Origin: Chloroflexota bacterium
Lineage (GTDB): Bacteria; Chloroflexota; Limnocylindria; Limnocylindrales; CSP1-4
Direction: 5' to 3'
NCBI GenBank assembly: GCA_021789355.1
Contig: JAJYJR010000103.1
Span: forward strand, 1-12,508
DNA length: 12,508 nucleotides
How positions within the stretch are numbered: position 1 is the stretch's first letter; each line of letters opens with the position of its first letter. Below, piece by piece: positions 7,257-12,508 of the stretch. The position numbers and the translations under genes are program-made. The notes beneath the pieces are model-generated. The model searched no databases and was not told where the DNA came from. It worked only from the letters and a program-made list of their open reading frames with translations.

Positions 7257-7341
7257 TGGTGCCCAGGCCGGGACTTGAACCCGGATGAGTTGCCTCATAC
7301 GCCCCTCAAACGTACGCGTATACCAATTCCGCCACCTGGGC
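7257..7341 (-). tRNA. tRNA-Leu (GAG)
   Basis: The acceptor arms GCCCAGG and CCTGGGC pair perfectly. The anticodon stem TACGT/GCGTA (last pair T-G) with loop TTGAGGG gives GAG. A class II variable arm TGAG-GCAA-CTCA is present, as leucine tRNAs need. The T arm is CCGGG-TTCAAGT-CCCGG. A73 and CCA are encoded. Confidence 0.95.
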
Positions 7342-7381
7342 AGGTGAACCGGCCGGCAGACCATCGGCGAGGGAGACGGGG

Positions 7382-7468
7382 TGGTACCGAGGAAGGGAGT
7401 CGAACCCATACGCCCTTGCGGGCACTAGCTCCTGAAGCTAGCGCGTCTACCAATTCCGCCACCTCGGC
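7382..7468 (-). tRNA. tRNA-Leu (CAG)
   Basis: The acceptor arms are GCCGAGG and CCTCGGT, so the first pair is G1-U72 rather than G-C. The anticodon arm CTAGC-TTCAGGA-GCTAG gives CAG. The variable arm is GCCC-GCAA-GGGC. The T stem ATGGG/CCCTT contains a T-T mismatch at its second pair. A73 and CCA are encoded. All other elements are standard, so it is probably functional. It begins 28 bp after the stop of the upstream substrate-binding protein gene. Confidence 0.93.
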
Positions 7469-7496
7469 CCGGACCGCGCCGGGACGCCGACCGAGG

Positions 7497-9212
7497 TCAG
7501 CCGCCGCCGGCGAGGCGCCAGTCTAGCACATCCCAGTAGCGCCCAGACGGGTCCGAGATCTGCCGGGGATCGGGTCCGCTGAGCTGTGTCGTGCTCAGGA
7601 AGACGTAGTCCCGGTAGTAGATGGGGAGCATCACCGGGTCCTTGGCCAGGTACGCCTCGAGGGCGGAGAAGGCCTTCTCGCGAGCATCCAGGGTGCCCGG
7701 AGCGCGGGCCGCGACCAGCAGCTTGTCGAGCGCGGGATCCTGGACGCCGGAGACGTTGGAGCCGGTCGAGACGGCCTGGGTGGACGCGAGGAGCGGATAG
7801 AGGTCCGGGTCGGAGCCGAGATCGACGTCGATCAGTGCGGCGGAGAAGTTGCCGCCCTCCAAGCGCTGGCTGACGAGGGCGGTGGGTGTGAGCCCGACGA
7901 GGTCCACCGTCAGGCCGATCGCTCCCCAGTCGGCCGCGACCGCCAGGGCGGTCGCCCAGGCGACCGGGTTCGAGGCCGCGTCGACGCTCGCCAGCTCGAT
8001 CTTGAGGGGAGCCTTGGCGCCCTTGGGATACCAGCCGTCCGCCTTCTTCGTCCAGCCGGCCGCTCGCAGCCCGGCCGCGGCGGCCGCAGGGTCGGCCGGG
8101 ACCGTTCCGGCAGCGGCCGGGTCGAAGGCCCACGACGACGGTGGCACCAGCGTGTCGGCCCGTTCCCCGGTCCCGAGGAGCGCGCTCGAGACGATCGCGT
8201 CGCGGTCGATCGCCTCGAGAAGCGCCAGCCGGACCCGCGCATCGCGGAATTCGGGGTGGCTCGGCCGGAGGTTCAGCACGACGGCCGTCAGGTCCGAGGT
8301 CGGGTAGCGGATCAGGCGGGTGGCGGAGAGCTGCTCCAGCGCCTGCACCTGCTCCGGCGGCAGCCCGCCCGCCGCGGTCAGCCGGCCGGCCCGGAAGGCG
8401 GCCGCCATGGCCGTGGCGTTCGTGAAGAAGTCGAGCTCCACCTTGGGCAGCTCGGCGACCACGCGCCGGCCAGCCAGGTCCGGCGAGGCGACCGGTCCGC
8501 TCGATCCGGACGCGGACGCCGACGGCGAGGCGGCCGTCCCGGCCGGGACCACCGGCTCCAGCGTGGCGCTCGCCGCATCCCAGCTCACCAGGCGGAAGTG
8601 GCCCGAGCCGACCGGATGCCGGCTGAAGTCCGAGTCGGCGAGCTGGTCGACCGGTACAACGCGCAGGAGATGCGCGGGCAGCAGCGGCAGGGTCGCCAGG
8701 CCCAGGAACCCGGCGACCGGCGTGGCCAAGTCGAACTGCACGCTCTCCGAGTCGATCGCCGAGGCGGTCACCTCGCGCCAGCTGCCGGCCAGCGGGCCGT
8801 GATAGGCCGGGTCCTTGAGGAGCCCGACCGTGAACAGGACGTCCGCGGCGGTGACCGGCGGGCCGTCCTGCCAGCGCGCGTCGGGCCGGAGGCGGAACGT
8901 GTAGACATCGCCCTTTGCGTTCACCGACCAGCTCGACGCCAGCTCCGGCTGGAAGCTGCCGTCGGGGCCGTGGCGGACGAGCCCGCTGAAGACGAGGGCA
9001 ACGAGGTCGCGGTCGGCCTGCGTCCGGGCCGTCAGCGGCGTGATGGAGCTCGGGCTGCCCAGCACCCCCTCGCGGTAGACGGCGACCGATCCCGGAGTGG
9101 GACTCGATGCGGCCGGCGTGGGCGGTACGGCGGCCGGCCAGAGGATGCCCACCGCGACCAGCCCGAAGAGCAGCACCAGGGCGGCCGTCACCCCCCGATC
9201 GACGCGGTTCAT
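7497..9212 (-). CDS. ABC transporter substrate-binding protein, peptide/nickel type (SBP family 5)
   Basis: This 571-residue extracytoplasmic solute receptor probably delivers oligopeptides or a similar ligand to an ABC permease. A hydrophobic N-terminal segment at about 8-28 has no lipobox cysteine, so it is either a cleaved signal or an uncleaved anchor, followed by a Pro/Ser/Thr linker to about 42. Family 5 hallmarks follow: FQPELASSWSV (87-97), YTFRLRPDARWQDGPPVTA (104-122) and DVLFTVGLLKDP, later a HPVGSGHFRLVSW-type segment and a C-terminal YYRDYVFLSTTQLSGPDP. An Ala/Ser-rich insert (GTAASPSASASGSSG) near 225-245 interrupts the domain. The length is near the usual 500-600. ATG 9212-9210 has AGGA upstream. 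No permease or ATPase gene is visible, so it is an orphan here, lying 70 bp after secG. The ligand cannot be stated. Confidence 0.88.
   Translation of the reverse strand: MNRVDRGVTAALVLLFGLVAVGILWPAAVPPTPAASSPTPGSVAVYREGVLGSPSSITPLTARTQADRDLVALVFSGLVRHGPDGSFQPELASSWSVNAKGDVYTFRLRPDARWQDGPPVTAADVLFTVGLLKDPAYHGPLAGSWREVTASAIDSESVQFDLATPVAGFLGLATLPLLPAHLLRVVPVDQLADSDFSRHPVGSGHFRLVSWDAASATLEPVVPAGTAASPSASASGSSGPVASPDLAGRRVVAELPKVELDFFTNATAMAAAFRAGRLTAAGGLPPEQVQALEQLSATRLIRYPTSDLTAVVLNLRPSHPEFRDARVRLALLEAIDRDAIVSSALLGTGERADTLVPPSSWAFDPAAAGTVPADPAAAAAGLRAAGWTKKADGWYPKGAKAPLKIELASVDAASNPVAWATALAVAADWGAIGLTVDLVGLTPTALVSQRLEGGNFSAALIDVDLGSDPDLYPLLASTQAVSTGSNVSGVQDPALDKLLVAARAPGTLDAREKAFSALEAYLAKDPVMLPIYYRDYVFLSTTQLSGPDPRQISDPSGRYWDVLDWRLAGGG
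7520..7528 (-). promoter_or_regulatory. Candidate extended -10 element for the tRNA-Leu(CAG) cluster
   Basis: The minus strand reads TGC-TAGACT within TGTGCTAGACTGGC, overlapping the last codons of the substrate-binding protein gene and 51 bases before tRNA-Leu(CAG). The core 12-mer is identical to the one upstream of lemA. No good -35 is seen. Confidence 0.35.
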
Positions 9213-9282
9213 CTGCGGTCCTGAGAACGCCGGTGACGACGCGGCAGCGGCGACCGCGCCCGGTCCGGCCGGGCGGCCGGGC

Positions 9283-9507
9283 TCAGCTCGGCGGCAGCGC
9301 GAAGCTTGCCATCGAGAAGACCACGAAGAGGACCGCCAGCACGATCGTGAACTGCCAGAGCCGGCGCTCGATGCCGCGCCGGCTGCGGTAGACGGCCGAG
9401 TCGCCGCCGAAGGTGGCCGAGAGGCCCGTACCCCGCGCCTGCAGGAGCACGGCGGCCATCAGCGCGATGCTGATGACGATCTGGCCGATCGCCAGGAAGG
9501 TGTTCAC
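9283..9507 (-). CDS. secG: Preprotein translocase subunit SecG
   Basis: SecG is the small non-essential subunit of the SecYEG channel and stimulates protein export. The protein is 74 residues from GTG 9507-9505, the normal size. It has two membrane segments (about 2-20 and 49-68) joined by a cytoplasmic loop with the family signature LLQARGTGLSATFGGDS. A GGAGG lies upstream, but its 13-base spacing is long. The frame is open 28 codons further to an ATG at 9591, but that stretch is Arg/Pro/Gly-rich and outside the family. It sits downstream of gpmI, an arrangement seen in many bacteria that place secG after glycolytic genes. Confidence 0.93.
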   Translation of the reverse strand: MNTFLAIGQIVISIALMAAVLLQARGTGLSATFGGDSAVYRSRRGIERRLWQFTIVLAVLFVVFSMASFALPPS

Positions 9508-9569
9508 GGTGCTGCGGGAACCTCCGATGGTCGCGCGGCGACCGTCGACCGGTGCCGCGAAGCCCGGCG

Positions 9570-9578
9570 ATCGTAGCA
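9570..9578 (-). promoter_or_regulatory. Candidate extended -10 element for secG
   Basis: The minus strand reads TGC-TACGAT (within TGTGCTACGAT), 62 bases before the secG start. It shares the TGTGCTA core with the candidate before tRNA-Leu(CAG). This suggests secG can be transcribed apart from gpmI. By eye only. Confidence 0.33.
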
Positions 9579-9632
9579 CAGGCCGGGGCATCCGGGCCGC
9601 GATCCGCCCCGCACTGAGGCCACCCGGGCCCG

Positions 9633-9650
9633 GCCGCCCGGGCGGGCGGC
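9633..9650 (-). other. GC-rich hairpin between gpmI and secG
   Basis: GCCGCCC at 9633-9639 and GGGCGGC at 9644-9650 form a perfect 7-bp stem with a 4-base loop, 25 bases after the gpmI stop. No T tract follows on the minus strand. It may attenuate read-through from the glycolytic genes. The surrounding sequence is so GC-rich that a chance stem is possible. Confidence 0.3.
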
Positions 9651-9675
9651 GCCGGCCGGCCGCGCTCGATCGGAC

Positions 9676-11429
<1,754 letters not shown>

Positions 11430-11433
<4 letters not shown>

Positions 11434-12218
11434 GGCCGCGAGCCCAGCCGGGCCGCGGCGGTCATCGCCGCCCTGGAGAGGATCCCGGCCATCTCCTCCG
11501 GCTTGAGCGAGGCGCCGCCCACAAGGGCTCCGTCGATCGAAGCCTCGGCCATGAACTCCGCGAAGTTGGAGCTCGTGACGCTGCCGCCGTAGAGGACGGG
11601 CACGTCCTCCGCCCGGGCGTCCCAGCCGAGGGCGGCGAGGGTCGCCCGGATCGCGTCGCTCATGGCCCCGGCGTCGGCTCCGTGCGCGCTGCGGCCGGTC
11701 CCGATCGCCCAGACCGGCTCGTACGCGACGACGAGACCGGCCGCTGCGAGCGCATCCGGGTCGTGGCCGGAGAGGGCGCCTTCCAGCTGCCCCGCGACGA
11801 CCTCGATGGCCCGACCCGCCTCCCGATCGGCCAGTTGCTCACCGACGCAGAGGATCGGCCGCAGGCCGGCCTCGAGGGCCCGGCCGAGCTTGCGGCCGAT
11901 CAGCGCGTCCGTCTCCCCGGCGTCCCGCCGCCGCTCCGAATGGCCCAGGATGACCCAGCTCGCCAACCCGGCCAGCATCGGAGCGGAGACCTCGCCCGTG
12001 AAGGCCCCGGCCAGCTCGTGGTGGACGTTCTGGGCCCCGACGGCGACGTCCGTGCCGGCGAGAGCATCGCGGACCGCGGCGAGGCAGACGTAGGGCGGGC
12101 AGATGACGCGCTCGACGCCCGGGCCGAAGCTCCGGGCCGCGATCATGGCGGCCAGCTCGCCCGCGTCGGCCGGGGTGGTGTTCATCTTCCAGTTGGCGGC
12201 AACGATGACGGGTCTCAT
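11430..12218 (-). CDS. tpiA: Triosephosphate isomerase
   Basis: It interconverts dihydroxyacetone phosphate and glyceraldehyde 3-phosphate in the cytoplasm. From ATG 12218-12216 the protein has 262 residues, close to the usual 250. The catalytic set is complete: Asn9 and Lys11 in AANWKMN, His93 in GHSERR, Glu167 in YEPVWAIGTG (loop 6), and the phosphate-binding YGGSV at 210-214. A second ATG lies three codons upstream (12227). The frame is open on to GTG 12452-12450, which would add 78 residues of (GSAPAV/GSAPGA) repeats. That GTG overlaps a TGA in the upstream frame by the same GTGA as the tpiA-gpmI junction, so the long form cannot be dismissed, although no ribosome site is obvious at any of the three starts. 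I prefer the short form because the enzyme's beta-barrel begins at RPVIVAANW. The stop TGA overlaps the gpmI start. Confidence 0.95.
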
Positions 12219-12293
12219 GGGCGGCATTCTCGCAGAGGCACCGAGGTCCCGGATGGGCCGATCCTCCCCTCCCTCACCCACCCTCCCGGCACC

Positions 12294-12437
12294 CGGGGCG
12301 GACCCGACCGCCGGGGCGGACCCGGCACCCGGGGCGGACCCGACCGCCGGGGCGGACCCGACCGCCGGGGCGGACCCGGCACCCGGGGCGGACCCGACCG
12401 CCGGGGCGGACCCGACCGCCGGGGCGGACCCGGTCCC
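12294..12437 (-). repeat. 18-bp minisatellite upstream of, or encoding the N-terminal extension of, tpiA
   Basis: Eight 18-bp units each start with CGGGGCGGAC. Two versions of the last eight bases alternate, CCGACCGC (A) and CCGGCACC (B), in plus-strand order A B A A B A A followed by a terminal variant CCGGTCCC. The block BAA recurs, so a 54-bp higher-order unit was duplicated. The period is a multiple of three and free of stop codons in several frames. In the tpiA frame it reads GSAPAV and GSAPGA hexads. Near-identity of units implies recent expansion or homogenisation. Confidence 0.93.
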
Positions 12438-12439
12438 GG

Positions 12440-12459
12440 TTATGCGAGTCACCGCATAA
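12440..12459. promoter_or_regulatory. Palindrome TTATGCG-N6-CGCATAA at the upstream tpiA GTG
   Basis: Two perfect 7-base arms flank six bases, and the GTG at 12452-12450 lies in the spacer. It is an AT-richer island in a very GC-rich stretch, next to the minisatellite. An operator-type dyad or a small hairpin over a start codon would both look like this. No binding protein can be named. Confidence 0.3.
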
Positions 12460-12508
12460 GGCCGCCCGTGACCTGGAGATCACCTCGGCCGATGGGGTCG
12501 GCGGTGGC
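12449..12508 (-). CDS. Possible C-terminal end of the gene upstream of tpiA (partial)
   Basis: On the minus strand the frame entering from the window edge reads ATADPIGRGDLQVTGGLMR and stops at TGA 12451-12449, overlapping the far-upstream GTG of tpiA by GTGA. GC-ending codons dominate. The residues do not look to me like the end of phosphoglycerate kinase, the expected neighbour. Other frames are also open here, so this is weak. Confidence 0.25.
   Translation of the reverse strand, partial: ATADPIGRGDLQVTGGLMR

Noticed and set aside
12103..12459. Plus-strand frame reading GADPTA/GADPAP repeats
   Set aside because: The repeat period is a multiple of three and stop-free in several frames, so openness is no evidence. 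The 5' half lies antisense to the TPI core.
12455..12508. Plus-strand reading ARDLEITSADGVGGG at the right edge as the start or part of a divergent gene
   Set aside because: No start codon with a ribosome site, only 18 codons visible, and other frames are equally open.

Overview
The window reads as a GC-rich free-living bacterium. The gene set (cofactor-independent phosphoglycerate mutase next to triosephosphate isomerase and secG, a lemA-htpX pair, tRNAs with encoded CCA, many GTG starts) fits Chloroflexota, perhaps a Limnocylindria-like lineage. That placement is an inference from style and gene order and was not tested by any search. Almost every gene lies on the minus strand, so transcription runs from high to low coordinates.

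From the right end: triosephosphate isomerase (tpiA, 11430-12218, possibly extended to 12452) and phosphoglycerate mutase (gpmI, 9676-11433) overlap by 4 bases (GTGA). Each carries an in-frame minisatellite at its 5' side: 18-bp units before tpiA and 21-bp units inside gpmI. After a GC-rich gap come secG (9283-9507) and a lone oligopeptide-type ABC substrate-binding protein (7497-9212). Three tRNAs follow, Leu(CAG), Leu(GAG) and Val(UAC), with a hairpin between the second and third. Then come lemA and htpX, which form a two-gene operon, and a second tRNA cluster (Phe, Gly, Gln, Cys) ending in a strong hairpin terminator.

Against the 3' side of tRNA-Cys, on the plus strand, is a wrecked tyrosine recombinase (about 4561-4813). 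It is probably the scar of an old tRNA-targeted integrative element. The left third (314-4316) holds a tandem family of three lipoproteins of about 430-447 residues built from S-x-D-G-x-x-W repeats, probably extracytoplasmic beta-propellers. The first two copies are intact. The third has an in-frame TAG and a one-base frameshift in a homopolymer. The leftmost 313 bases hold hairpins that could end this operon and possibly the last codons of a plus-strand gene.

A recurring extended -10-like motif (TGn-TA-nnn-T) sits about 40-65 bases upstream of tRNA-Phe, tRNA-Leu(CAG), lemA and secG and is offered as the local promoter type. The housekeeping genes are ordinary. The unusual parts are the decaying lipoprotein triplet, the paired minisatellites at two consecutive glycolytic genes, and the integrase scar.
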